Shown in pieces: positions 28,254 to 37,630 of a stretch of 64,000 nt of DNA. The stretch lies in the NCBI RefSeq assembly GCF_000753865.1, contig NZ_JQFW01000001.1:1-64000 (forward strand), read 5' to 3'. The first letter of the stretch is position 1; each line of letters opens with the position of its first letter. A program made the position numbers and the translations under genes. The notes beneath the pieces are model-generated. The model saw only the letters and a list, made by a program, of their open reading frames with translations, did not search any database and was not told where the DNA came from. The stretch is from Alteromonas sp. LOR. GTDB taxonomy: Bacteria > Pseudomonadota > Gammaproteobacteria > Enterobacterales > Alteromonadaceae.

Positions 28254-30091
28254 GTCAGCGACGCCACATCAAGGACCAATTCAACATCACTCGGGTCACC
28301 GGTAAATTTACGCTTAAACTTTGCTTGTTCAAATATAGCAATCATGGGCATGTTATCCCCGCGAACGTATGCCATCATCTTGCTAATCTCGCGCTTTTTC
28401 GCAATATTGATGAGCTCTTTTAACAGTAGTTTTGCCATGCCCTTTCCTTGCTGAGTCTCACGAGTAACAAAGGCAGCCTCACAGGTATTGTCTGACGGAT
28501 TAAAGTAGAATCGCCCAACTGCGTGAATGGTGATACGAGAGCCCTCTTGGCGCACAATACACAGCCCAGCATCAGAGCTTTGATCCACACTGACTAAATT
28601 GCAGGATTTCTCGCGGGACATTTGCTTTGGATCGTAGTTATAGCGCAGTCGCAAAGTTTCTTTAGTGTGTGAGTAGAAGAACTCTTGCAGCCGTCGTTCG
28701 TCGGCAGGGTTGAGAGGCCGCATATAGAACCGCTCACCCCGTATATCTAGTTTTTTAAGCTGTATAGCGCCTAACTCAGGAATGTCGGTAGGGTACTTTT
28801 CTTGATAATGCGGTACCCAGTAATGCTGCCTAACTTCTTCTAACAGCGCCGAACGAAACTTAGGATGGGCAACTCGAATAAGCTCTAGCGCACGCTCTCG
28901 AATACTTTTTCCTTTTAGCGAAGCGATACCGTATTCCGTTACCACATATTGCACGTTACCCCGCGACGTGACAACGCCAGCGCCCTCGCTAATTTGCGGT
29001 GTAATTCGGGAAATGGTCTCATTTTGGGCAGTAGAAGGCAGTGCAATAATAGCCTTGCCCCCTTTGCTAATGGATGCGCCAGTGACAAAGTCCACCTGCC
29101 CCCCTATGCCGCTATAAAAGTCATAGCCTAAAGAGTCAGCAACAACTTGCCCAGTAAGGTCTACCTCAAGTGCGCTATTAATGGCCACCATATTGTCATT
29201 TTTCGCAATATTGGTGGGCTTGTTGACGTAACTACTCGGATAAAATTCTATGTGTGGGTTGTTATCAATCAGTTCGTACAGCTTGCGCGTGCCAATAGCA
29301 AAGCTTGTCACTACCTTACCGGGGTGAAATGTCTTTTTCTTATTGGTTACTGCGCCTGAGGCCAGTAATTCAATAATACTGTCGGTGAGCATTTCACTGT
29401 GAATACCCAAATCTTTATGGGTACAAAGGTACTTAAGGGTAGCGCTGGGAATTTTTCCAATGCCAAATTGCAGTGTGGCGCCGTCATTCACCAACATGGC
29501 TACATACTGCCCAATTCGCTCAGCTACGCTATCTATGGGTGGTGTAGACACTTCTACCAGTGGTTCATCCGCTTCAATGCAAGCGTGTATCTCGCTAATA
29601 TGAATATAGGAATGACCCGCTGTTCGCGGCACTTGCGGGTTGATTTGGGCAATCACTTTTTTGCTGTGGCGTATGGCAGACATGGCAATATCAACCGATG
29701 CACCTAGCGAGCAATAGCCAAACTCGTCTGGAGGGCTTACATTGACCATTGCCGCATCTAGGGCTAGTATCCCGTCGCTAAATAAGCTGGATATTTCCGA
29801 CAGAAACACCGGAGTATAGTCGGCACGCCCCTCATCAACCGCTTTGCGCATGGCACTTCCGCCAATAAAGAAGGTATTTGCCTTAAATAGGTTTTTGTAT
29901 TCTTGTTTTACCCAGCGGGTATCGCCTAACGCCAGCATATGCACTAATTCAATGTCGCTGAATCCCTCACTATTATCAATGAGGTGCTGCACAAGTGCGT
30001 GGGGTACTGATGCGTTACCGCCGACAAAAACACGACAACCTGATTTTATCAACGCGGGCCAATCTGGCGCTGGGGGTAAGCGTAATGCCAT
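28250..30091 (-). CDS. acetyl-CoA hydrolase/transferase fused to GNAT acetyltransferase
   Basis: 613 aa. Residues about 1-430 form a class I CoA-transferase / acetyl-CoA hydrolase with YTPVFLSEISSLF, the family region VTEYGIASLKGKSIRERALELI and a glycine-rich SGIGGQVDFVTGA segment. Residues about 440-613 are a GNAT acetyltransferase with the acetyl-CoA loop RETQQGKGMAKLLL. The fusion is known in other proteobacteria under a bifunctional name. It could couple CoA-ester turnover with protein or small-molecule acetylation. Translationally coupled to the downstream deacetylase. Confidence 0.9.
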   Translation of the reverse strand: MALRLPPAPDWPALIKSGCRVFVGGNASVPHALVQHLIDNSEGFSDIELVHMLALGDTRWVKQEYKNLFKANTFFIGGSAMRKAVDEGRADYTPVFLSEISSLFSDGILALDAAMVNVSPPDEFGYCSLGASVDIAMSAIRHSKKVIAQINPQVPRTAGHSYIHISEIHACIEADEPLVEVSTPPIDSVAERIGQYVAMLVNDGATLQFGIGKIPSATLKYLCTHKDLGIHSEMLTDSIIELLASGAVTNKKKTFHPGKVVTSFAIGTRKLYELIDNNPHIEFYPSSYVNKPTNIAKNDNMVAINSALEVDLTGQVVADSLGYDFYSGIGGQVDFVTGASISKGGKAIIALPSTAQNETISRITPQISEGAGVVTSRGNVQYVVTEYGIASLKGKSIRERALELIRVAHPKFRSALLEEVRQHYWVPHYQEKYPTDIPELGAIQLKKLDIRGERFYMRPLNPADERRLQEFFYSHTKETLRLRYNYDPKQMSREKSCNLVSVDQSSDAGLCIVRQEGSRITIHAVGRFYFNPSDNTCEAAFVTRETQQGKGMAKLLLKELINIAKKREISKMMAYVRGDNMPMIAIFEQAKFKRKFTGDPSDVELVLDVASLT

Positions 30092-30218
30092 ACTTTTCTG
30101 CCTCTGTGAGCTAGCGAAGCCAATACATCAATAATGCCATAAATTCAGCGACTTTCCCGCCTCAATCAACGAATACCTGCCTAAGCGATTAGTCTTAGAG
30201 AATCCGTTACTCTATCTA

Positions 30219-30243
30219 CAAAAACGCCCACTAACGTGGGCGT
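30219..30243 (-). terminator. rho-independent terminator of the small hydrolase gene
   Basis: ACGCCCAC-TAAC-GTGGGCGT, a perfect 8-bp stem with a 4-base loop at 30224-30243. On the minus strand TTTTT follows immediately. It separates the hydrolase at 30306-30806 from the transferase gene downstream. Confidence 0.85.
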
Positions 30244-30305
30244 ATTACATGATTATTTTTGCCTAGGCTTTATTTACCTATTGTCTCTTCGGCTAAATCG
30301 AGGGC

Positions 30306-30806
30306 TTATTGATATCGGAACTTTTCTAGCCAGTTTCTAAAAAAGGGCGAAATCACCGACTTACTATTGGCTAAGCGATGGCCGTCGTTTAATAGCAGCA
30401 ACTGCGCTTTTTGATGACGAGCATACTTAAGGCTATTTTCAATTGGAATAATATCGTCATTCCAACCGTGCACTAAGCTTACGTATCCGTCATAGGGATA
30501 GCGCTGAATTTCGTAGTCTGGCATATACAAAGCCGGCGCCATTAGAAACACACCGCGAGCAGAAATTTGACTCGCTGCCGCCAGCGACACATAGCCGCCC
30601 ATACTAGAGCCCACTAAAATGACATCGTTGCACTTTTCAGCAATGGTTTCTTTAAGGCGCGATAAACGGGCTTCTGGGCATTCGAGATCTTGATAATCGA
30701 TACTCTCTACCCCAAAGCCCATATCAGTTGCTACATTCGAAAGCGTTGTAATTTTACTGCCCCAAGGGCCGCTTTCTTTGCCGTGCGAAAAAACAACGGT
30801 TGTCAT
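30306..30806 (-). CDS. small alpha/beta hydrolase (YqiA/YcfP-like)
   Basis: 166 aa, a compact alpha/beta hydrolase. Opens VVFSHGKESGPWG (oxyanion region), nucleophile in VGSSMGGYVS, acid in VHGWNDDIIP and histidine in LNDGHRLANS, so the catalytic triad is complete. Short proteins of this kind are predicted esterases or thioesterases; substrate unknown. Its own terminator lies downstream. Confidence 0.8.
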   Translation of the reverse strand: MTTVVFSHGKESGPWGSKITTLSNVATDMGFGVESIDYQDLECPEARLSRLKETIAEKCNDVILVGSSMGGYVSLAAASQISARGVFLMAPALYMPDYEIQRYPYDGYVSLVHGWNDDIIPIENSLKYARHQKAQLLLLNDGHRLANSKSVISPFFRNWLEKFRYQ

Positions 30807-30903
30807 TGCTCATGTCCTTATTGCATGTACTTATTGTATTTTTTATTGAAACTACAATTTCATTAACAGTACGAGAGATAAAAATTTACTGTATCGTAAA
30901 TCC

Positions 30904-33900
30904 TCACTGCTTGTCTTGTTTATGAAACAGTTTTTCCACCATTACATAAAACATAGGCACAAAGAAGATAGCTAAGAAGGTCGCTGCAAACATGCCGCCC
31001 ATTACAGCGATACCAATAGCATTTTGACTCGCCGCACCTGCACCGCTCGCTAAGGCCAGTGGTGTTACGCCTAAAATGAAGGCCATTGAGGTCATAAGAA
31101 TAGGGCGAAAGCGCTGAGACGCTGCATTTGAAACAGCGGTCATTAGGTCTACGCCATTCTCGTACTCTTCCTTGGCAAATTCCACAATCAAAATAGCGTT
31201 CTTCGCAGCCAAACCTACGGTGGTTAAAAATGCCACCTGCAAATAGACATCGTTGGCTAAATTAAAGATAAACGCTGCTGTCACCGAGCCTAAAATACCT
31301 AACGGCACAACCAACATTACCGCAAAAGGCACCGACCAGCTTTCGTACAATGCAGCAAGACATAAAAATACCACCAGTATTGAAATAGCGTATAGCATTG
31401 GCGCTTGCGAGCCCGCTTGCTGCTCTTCAAAAGATAAGCCCGACCAATCAATGCCGTAGCCTGGCGGTAGTTGCGCAACAAGCTTTTCCATTTCGGTAAT
31501 CGCTTCCCCTGAGGATATACCTTCAGCAGGACTACCCTGAATATTTACCGATGATATGCCGTTAAAGCGTTCCAGCTTGGGTGAGCCGTATACCCACTCT
31601 GTGGTGGCGAAGGTACTAAACGCCACCATTTCTCCATCGCTGTTGCGCACATACCACTTTTCTAAGTCATCTGGCGTCATACGATGGGGCACGTCACCCT
31701 GCATGTACACTCGCTTTATACGACCTTTATCAATAAAGTCATTCACGTAGCTCGAGCCCCATGCAATTTGAAGCGTACGATTAATGTCACTCAAGTTCAG
31801 TCCAAGGGCAGAGGCTTTTTCGCTATCAATTTTTATCTTGAACTGAGGCACGTCGCTTAGCCCGTTAGGACGCACACCTGCCAGCTTCGGATTTTGCGCC
31901 GCCATTCCCAACAGTTGATTACGCGCATTCATTAAGGCTTCATGGCCGTTGCCCGCTCTGTCGACTAGCTGCATGTCAAAGCCTGTGGCATTACCTAATT
32001 CCATAATAGGCGGCGGTACAATTGGAAACGCAGAGGCATCCTCAATTTGACTAAAGGCACCAAAGGCTCTTCCTAGCACGGCAAAGGCCGAGCTGTCATC
32101 ATCGCGCTCGCTCCAGTCATTTAAGTTAATAAATGCCATACCTGCATTTTGCGCCTGGCCTGCAAAACTAAAACCAACAACTGAGAACAGACCGTTGACT
32201 GCTTCTTGCTCTTCGTTAAGGAAATAGTCTTCTGCTTGCTTAATCGACTCCAGCGTTCTGCCAGCGGTAGCACCTGGGGGAGTGCTCACTAGTACCATCA
32301 TTCGCCCTTGGTCTTCATCGGGTAGAAAGGCGCCTGGTAGCTGACTGAAAATAAGCGCCATGCCTCCCACTAATAATCCGTAGACCACAAAATAGCGTTT
32401 AACCCGTTTCGCCATGTGCGTAGTGGTGCGCTGGTAAGAGTCGCGCCCCTTGTTAAAGTTACGATTAAACCAGCCAAAGAAGCCTTTGTTTTTATCCTGA
32501 TCTTCTGGGTGCTTTTTCAATAATGTAGCGCAAAGAGACGGCGACAGAACGATAGCAACCAGCACAGAGAACGCCATTGCAGACACAATGGTTACCGAGA
32601 ACTGGCGATATATAGCTCCCGCCGAGCCGCTGAAAAAGGCCATGGGAATAAACACGGTAGAAAGCACCGCAGCAATGCCCACCAGCGCGCCGGTAATTTG
32701 TGTCATCGACTTTTTGGTGGCTTCGGCAGGCGGCAACCCTTCCTCTTCCATAATTCGTTCAACGTTTTCTACCACGACAATGGCATCATCAACCAGAAGA
32801 CCAATGGCCAGTACCATGGCAAACATGGTGAGAACATTAATACTAAAACCAAACAGCGACAGTACCGCAAAGGTCCCTAGCAGAACCACCGGAACGGCTA
32901 TGGTAGGAATAAGCGTTGCTCGCCAGTTTTGCAAGAAAAGAAGCATGACTAAAAACACCAACACCACGGCTTCTATTAGGGTTTCCACCACCGACTGAAT
33001 CGACAGCTCGATGAAAGGTGAACTGTCTACCGGATACACCACTTTTACGCTGTCTGGCAAGTTAGCACGCAGCTCTTCTACCCGAGCTTTTACCGCTTCA
33101 ATGGTATCGAGAGCGTTGGCGCCAGAGGTAAGGCTAATCGCCATACCCGACGCTGGCCTTCTGTCGTAGCGTACAATGACATCGTAACTTTGCGCACCCA
33201 ATTCAACGCGAGCTACGTCGCGCACGCGCACTTGAGAGCCATCGGTATTTACCCGCAATACAATGTTTTCAAAATCTTTTTCAGTTTGTAAGCGGCTTTG
33301 CGCCTGAATGGTTGCGTTTATCTGTTGATTATTAATGGCTGGCAAGCCGCCTAACTGTCCTGCAGATACATCGGTGTTTTGCACCTGAACCGCCGCTTGC
33401 ACATCGACAGGGGTAAGGTTGTAGCTGTAAAGCTTGTTAGGATCTAACCAAATACGCATAGAGCGCTGGGCACCAAACACGCGTACGCTGCCCACACCAT
33501 TAACCCGCGATATAGGGTCTTGAAACTGAGAAACCAGAAGGTCGCTTAAATCGAACTGGTTCATCGAGTCGTCTTCAGAATAAAAGCCAACGGCTAAGGC
33601 AAAAGAGCTGTTCGACTTCGACACCGTCACCCCTTGCTGCTGCACTTCAGCGGGTAATAAAGGTAACGCACCCTGCACTTTGTTTTGGGTTTGAACCTGC
33701 GCAATATCAGGGTCGGTACCAGGCTCAAAGGTGAGGCTAATAGAGACACTGCTGTTTGAGCTACTAGCGGAAAAGTAGCGCATGTTATCAATGCCCGAAA
33801 GGCTCTGTTCAATCACTTGGGTAACCGAGTTTTCTACCGTTTCGGCTGATGCACCAGGGTACGCAGCACTTATGGTTACCGTAGGGGGAGCTACTTTGGG

Positions 33901-34005
33901 ATATTGCTCAATAGGAAGTGTATAGATGGCAAGTACACCTGCCATCATCGTAATAATTGCTAATACCCATGCAAACACGGGCCTGTCTATAAAAAAGCGA
34001 GCCAT
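30904..34005 (-). CDS. RND multidrug efflux permease, HAE1 (AcrB/MexB) family
   Basis: 1033 aa, full length. Twelve membrane helices and two large periplasmic loops in the usual repeat. Signatures: FIDRPVFAWVLAIITMMAG at the start, YPGASAETVENSVTQVIEQSLSGID, the proton-relay helix GLLVDDAIVVVENVERIMEEEG, and the C-terminal SMAFILGVTPLALASGAGAASQNAIGIAVMGGM. Forms a tripartite pump with the adaptor encoded 21 bases upstream and an outer-membrane channel encoded elsewhere. Substrate not predictable. AAGGAA ribosome site before the ATG. Confidence 0.96.
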   Translation of the reverse strand: MARFFIDRPVFAWVLAIITMMAGVLAIYTLPIEQYPKVAPPTVTISAAYPGASAETVENSVTQVIEQSLSGIDNMRYFSASSSNSSVSISLTFEPGTDPDIAQVQTQNKVQGALPLLPAEVQQQGVTVSKSNSSFALAVGFYSEDDSMNQFDLSDLLVSQFQDPISRVNGVGSVRVFGAQRSMRIWLDPNKLYSYNLTPVDVQAAVQVQNTDVSAGQLGGLPAINNQQINATIQAQSRLQTEKDFENIVLRVNTDGSQVRVRDVARVELGAQSYDVIVRYDRRPASGMAISLTSGANALDTIEAVKARVEELRANLPDSVKVVYPVDSSPFIELSIQSVVETLIEAVVLVFLVMLLFLQNWRATLIPTIAVPVVLLGTFAVLSLFGFSINVLTMFAMVLAIGLLVDDAIVVVENVERIMEEEGLPPAEATKKSMTQITGALVGIAAVLSTVFIPMAFFSGSAGAIYRQFSVTIVSAMAFSVLVAIVLSPSLCATLLKKHPEDQDKNKGFFGWFNRNFNKGRDSYQRTTTHMAKRVKRYFVVYGLLVGGMALIFSQLPGAFLPDEDQGRMMVLVSTPPGATAGRTLESIKQAEDYFLNEEQEAVNGLFSVVGFSFAGQAQNAGMAFINLNDWSERDDDSSAFAVLGRAFGAFSQIEDASAFPIVPPPIMELGNATGFDMQLVDRAGNGHEALMNARNQLLGMAAQNPKLAGVRPNGLSDVPQFKIKIDSEKASALGLNLSDINRTLQIAWGSSYVNDFIDKGRIKRVYMQGDVPHRMTPDDLEKWYVRNSDGEMVAFSTFATTEWVYGSPKLERFNGISSVNIQGSPAEGISSGEAITEMEKLVAQLPPGYGIDWSGLSFEEQQAGSQAPMLYAISILVVFLCLAALYESWSVPFAVMLVVPLGILGSVTAAFIFNLANDVYLQVAFLTTVGLAAKNAILIVEFAKEEYENGVDLMTAVSNAASQRFRPILMTSMAFILGVTPLALASGAGAASQNAIGIAVMGGMFAATFLAIFFVPMFYVMVEKLFHKQDKQ

Positions 34006-34026
34006 AACTAAAAATTCCTTGCTTGC

Positions 34027-35169
34027 TTATCGTGAGCCGCGTGATGATGGTTGCCACTCAGATGCATTCACTTTCGCACCCGGTTTTACCTTTTGATATC
34101 CGGTAACAATGATTTGCTCGCCTTCGCTTACCCCATCGTTTACCACATATTGGTCGCGATAAATTTGCCCAACGCTGAGCGTTCGGCCCTCAACTTCACC
34201 GCGGCTATTCACCACGTACACTGAAAGCGAGCCGTCAGTTTGGCGAGTTGTAGCTCGCTGTGGCACAAGCAACGCATTTTCGCGTCCCGTGATCACATGA
34301 CCTTTAACAAATAAACCTGGCAACAAGATACTGTCGGGATTAGGCATTTCGGCGCGCAACGTCACTGAGCCCGTGCTTTCATCAACGGTGACTTCAGAAA
34401 ACTTAACGCTACCGGTGTGTGAGTACTTTTCTCCACTCACTTCATCCACTGTTAGCTCTACATCGAGTGCGCCTTGATTTCGCATAGATTGGCGTAAAGT
34501 GAGAATGGAAGCGCCCGACTCCTGCATGTCGATAAATACTGGGTCGAGCTGCGTGATGATGGCAAGCTGCTGGGCTTGATTGGTAGTAACAAGAGTACCT
34601 TCGGTAACAAAAGAGCGGCTGATTTGTCCGCTTATAGGCGCATACACCTTGGTGTAACCCATATTGACTTTGGCAACATCCACCGCAGCTTCAGCAACGC
34701 TAATAGCGGCTTCGGCCTGTTCTTTTTGCGCAATAACATCGTCGTATTCTTGTTTGCTAACGGCATTTTTCTCGACCAGGTCGTCGTAGCGACGTGCCTT
34801 TGCCTCTAAGGTTTTTAAGTTAGCCTGGGCACTTTTCAAATCTGCTTTTGCACTATTGAATTGCGCTAGATACCTAGCCTGATCTATTTGGTAAAGCTGC
34901 TGGCCTTTTTTTACCTGCGCCCCCTCTTCGAAAAGACGGTCTGTAATAACACCATCTACCTGAGGACGAACCTGTGATTGACGAGATGGACTCACTCGAC
35001 CCGGCAACACCATTTCATGCTGCACTGGCTGCCTTTTGAGGGTTACTACAGAAACAGAAGGCGCAGGCATTGACTGCTGCGAGTCTGGTGATTGTGCTGA
35101 TTCGTTTGAACATGCTGCAACGCCTAAAAGTATTAGTAACGCTGCAGTAAGGTAAAAAATGCGACTCAT
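34027..35169 (-). CDS. RND efflux periplasmic adaptor lipoprotein
   Basis: 380 aa from the ATG at 35169 with AGAAG seven bases upstream; a TTG at 35187 is a weaker alternative. The lipobox LGVAAC (Cys20) marks it as a membrane-anchored lipoprotein like AcrA. Order: lipoyl half-motif, coiled-coil hairpin (about 95-165), second lipoyl half (VYAPISGQISRSFVTEGTLV), beta-barrel and membrane-proximal domain. Transcribed together with the permease. No regulator gene is next to the pair, unlike many acrAB loci. Confidence 0.95.
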   Translation of the reverse strand: MSRIFYLTAALLILLGVAACSNESAQSPDSQQSMPAPSVSVVTLKRQPVQHEMVLPGRVSPSRQSQVRPQVDGVITDRLFEEGAQVKKGQQLYQIDQARYLAQFNSAKADLKSAQANLKTLEAKARRYDDLVEKNAVSKQEYDDVIAQKEQAEAAISVAEAAVDVAKVNMGYTKVYAPISGQISRSFVTEGTLVTTNQAQQLAIITQLDPVFIDMQESGASILTLRQSMRNQGALDVELTVDEVSGEKYSHTGSVKFSEVTVDESTGSVTLRAEMPNPDSILLPGLFVKGHVITGRENALLVPQRATTRQTDGSLSVYVVNSRGEVEGRTLSVGQIYRDQYVVNDGVSEGEQIIVTGYQKVKPGAKVNASEWQPSSRGSR

Positions 35170-35521
35170 AAATCTTCTATTTCCCAATAACTAATTAAAT
35201 GCAGACGGCTGAACGCCATCTAAAATACGTCATCCGCGATATGCCATCTGCAATAACGCAATGAATGTTTGCAAAGCTTGTCTATTTTACTGTGCCGGGA
35301 TACTCACTTTTGGCGAGGCGAAAGTGGCTGTTGAGTACCGGTATTGGTGTGACATAGTTTGGAATTCGAATATATACGAAGCTATGTTCTTATTGGCTCT
35401 ATTTTGCGCTCTTATACTAAAGATTAAAAGGCTGAGTAGCCGAATTTACAAATGTCGTCGTTAAATAACTAACGACTTTACCTTTGTCCTCAAATCTAGC
35501 TGACTTTAACGCAACTACATC
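35170..35521. other. intergenic region upstream of the RND operon
   Basis: 352 bases holding the RND promoter (minus strand) and the region downstream of the DnaJ-related gene. A 67-codon plus-strand frame at 35261-35464 encodes a hydrophobic, Cys-rich peptide without a ribosome site; I do not call it. No clear operator or terminator seen. Confidence 0.5.
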
Positions 35522-36277
35522 CTATTTAAACGAATAGAAGCGTACTAATAATTGATATGCCGAAATGACCTGCTGAGCTTGTTCGCGACTTCCTCCTTTA
35601 TCGGGGTGCAGCTGCTGTAGCTTTTTTCTGTAGTGTTTTTTAATCTCTTTCAAAGAATAGGCGTCATGTTCTTTACGTGGTAATGCAGCGCAGGGCCAGG
35701 TGAGCCCAAGTATGCGATGGGCTGCTTCAATATCGCCATCGTTGAAAGAAGCGTATTGGGCTTTTCCCATTGTTGTCCAAAAGCTTGCTAGTAATGCCTC
35801 AACACTCTCTTCGTCAGTTTGTTCGAAATTGTTCCAATCCAAATAGTAAGAAGCCAATGCGTCGTGAGGGCCTACCTTGTGCGCATTTATTGTCGTTGCC
35901 GATTCATCTTCAGATGCAAGTGTAGGCTCCGGTGCAAGCTCTTGTTTAGGCGCAGCGACACCTGCATCTGAATCTAGGCGAATGTTAAGCGTATGAATAT
36001 CAAGCTTGCCTACCCCGTTCTTAAGCCATATCGAACGCAGCTGATAGAGCGCGTTAAACAAAATAAAATGAGTTTTAAACAGCACGAGGGGGTCACGCAG
36101 GGCCTCTTCATCAAAAACCGCATAAGGCGGCTTTTTTAACATCGAAATAAGGGCGTACTCACTGACGCCCTCCTCAAACATGCTCTCCATGGTTGATAGA
36201 ATATCGACTAACATGTCAGCAAGGAGTTCGTGTAATGGCGAGTCACCTTGCGCTGTGCTTACAGTATTGGCGTTCAA
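35522..36277 (-). CDS. DnaJ-related protein with C-terminal J domain
   Basis: About 251 aa from the TTG at 36277, which has AAGAGAAG just upstream; a TTG at 36352 would add 25 residues of five-residue repeat. The N-terminal half (SPLHELLADMLVDILSTMESMFEEGVSEYALISMLKK) fits the DNAJ-related N-terminal family of gammaproteobacteria. A linker rich in Ala, Glu and Ser precedes a C-terminal J domain with the HPD tripeptide (LHPDKGGS), which stimulates DnaK ATPase. The J domain at the C-terminus and the absence of zinc fingers set it apart from DnaJ. Client unknown. Confidence 0.85.
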   Translation of the reverse strand: MNANTVSTAQGDSPLHELLADMLVDILSTMESMFEEGVSEYALISMLKKPPYAVFDEEALRDPLVLFKTHFILFNALYQLRSIWLKNGVGKLDIHTLNIRLDSDAGVAAPKQELAPEPTLASEDESATTINAHKVGPHDALASYYLDWNNFEQTDEESVEALLASFWTTMGKAQYASFNDGDIEAAHRILGLTWPCAALPRKEHDAYSLKEIKKHYRKKLQQLHPDKGGSREQAQQVISAYQLLVRFYSFK

Positions 36278-36365
36278 ACTACTTCTCTTAAAAATGCTAC
36301 TCTTCAAAATTCTACTTTTCAAAATCTTGTCTTTGAGAGTGTTGTTGCTCAAAATCTCATCTTAG
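36276..36365. repeat. six degenerate 15-bp tandem repeats
   Basis: Units start at 36276, 36291, 36306, 36321, 36336 and 36351. They resemble AAAATTCTACTTTTC, mostly opening with AAA or AAAA. Fifteen bases keep frame: the minus strand reads a repeated (I/L)LK(S/D)(R/S/K)-like pentamer and the plus strand reads TLQNS/TFQNL-like pentamers. They sit at the upstream start of the DnaJ-related gene. Confidence 0.7.
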
Positions 36366-36681
36366 TAGGCACACGGTATCACGAGCAATTAAGGAGCCGC
36401 CACTTTATAAGCGAGCGTATTCAGGCTGCGGATGATTTCACGCTGTCAACGTTTTCACGCTGCAAGAATTTCCCCTTTGCAGGCGCAACATGCAAGAAAC
36501 CTCATATATTGGTGCACCTATTACTGCACTGGTCACTACACTTATCACCGCACTTATTACTGGGCTGGGAGAAAAGTGAATGAATCACCATTGCACATTT
36601 ATCTTTTATAAAGTAATCCAAAACACCAAAATGCCTGTTAAAGTAGTCCAAAATATAAAACAAAAAAATAATGGAGTTCCC
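36366..36681. other. intergenic region, DnaJ-related / DUF1499
   Basis: About 316 bases between divergent genes. An open plus-strand frame crosses it from 36248 to 36583 but the encoded sequence is not protein-like. Words such as TTATTACTG and CACTTATCACCG recur loosely near 36514-36565. No sharp promoter or operator. Confidence 0.45.
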
Positions 36682-37392
36682 TTGAAAATATTAGTCGCGT
36701 TAACCAGTATCCTTGGTTTTTTGATGGTTGTATTGCCCGGCCCTTTGTATCAGTACGCAGGTGTGGGTTTAGGTACAGCATTTACGTCTTTACGTTACGG
36801 AGTTTACGTTGGCGGTGCCGCTCTTATCCTTATCGTACTTCAGGTGATCATTAATCGTAAAAATATTAGCTGGGGTAGCACTATCGTATATGCTGTTTTA
36901 GCGTTAATTGCGGTTGCAATGCCAGTCAGCATGATGAGCAAGGCAAGCACTGTTCCGCCTATTCACGACATTACCACTGATGTTACAAATCCACCTGAGT
37001 TTGTTGCTATTGCACCACTTCGCGAAGGCGCGCCAAACGATGTTAATTACGAAGGCGGCGATATTACTAAGCAGCAATTAGAAGCGTATCCAGAGATTAA
37101 AACGCAACTACTTCCGCAGCCTGTAAGTGAAGTATACGTAGCTGCAGAAAAAGCCATCGCCACCCTTGGTTGGGACAACGTTACCGCTGGCGCCCTGCCT
37201 AACACGCTTGAAGCCACAGATACAACGACATGGTTTGGCTTTAAAGACGATGTAGTAATCAGGCTGACAGAAAAAGGCGACAATACGCTTGTTGATGTTC
37301 GTAGTAAGTCTCGAGTAGGCAAAAGTGACTTAGGTAAAAATGCAGAACGCATTAATGCCTTTATGGCAGAGCTTCGAAAACAACTTAGCTAA
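36682..37392 (+). CDS. DUF1499 membrane protein
   Basis: 236 aa from the TTG at 36682, chosen because GGAG lies seven bases upstream and the protein then starts KILVALTSILGFLMVVLPGP; an ATG at 36580 would add an unlikely 34-residue leader. Three membrane helices (about 1-95) are followed by a DUF1499 domain (about 120-236) with EVYVAAEKAIATLGWDNV and TDTTTWFGFKDDVVIRL. Function unknown. A terminator follows. Confidence 0.82.
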   Translation: MKILVALTSILGFLMVVLPGPLYQYAGVGLGTAFTSLRYGVYVGGAALILIVLQVIINRKNISWGSTIVYAVLALIAVAMPVSMMSKASTVPPIHDITTDVTNPPEFVAIAPLREGAPNDVNYEGGDITKQQLEAYPEIKTQLLPQPVSEVYVAAEKAIATLGWDNVTAGALPNTLEATDTTTWFGFKDDVVIRLTEKGDNTLVDVRSKSRVGKSDLGKNAERINAFMAELRKQLS

Positions 37393-37476
37393 GCCAGTGA
37401 CAGAACGCACTGACCTAGAATAAATAGTTGAAATATAAGCATTAAAATAAGTTTGGTGTTATAATAGCTAATCTAT

Positions 37477-37512
37477 AAAAGCTCGGCTTGCTCAGCAAGG
37501 CGGGCTTTTTTA
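37477..37512 (+). terminator. rho-independent terminator after DUF1499 gene
   Basis: AAAAGCTCGGCTTGCT pairs with AGCAAGGCGGGCTTTT, one mismatch and one G-U pair, followed by TTTTT. Ends 118 bases before the next start codon. Confidence 0.8.
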
Positions 37513-37630
37513 ATGTCTGTCATACAGGGCTGTGCGTTTTAAGCTGGGTAAAATAAACACATTTTATTTGCATCTAAAGCATCGCATCAAACGTTTTACT
37601 ACTGAACTTGTTTTTGCTTTAAGGATAATC

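Noticed and set aside
35261-35464. 67-codon hydrophobic ORF upstream of the RND operon
   Set aside because: No ribosome site; hydrophobic and Cys-rich in the way AT-rich non-coding DNA often translates.
36248-36583. Plus-strand ORF with pentapeptide-like repeats
   Set aside because: Antisense to the DnaJ-related start and the rest of the frame is not protein-like; kept only as part of the repeat finding.
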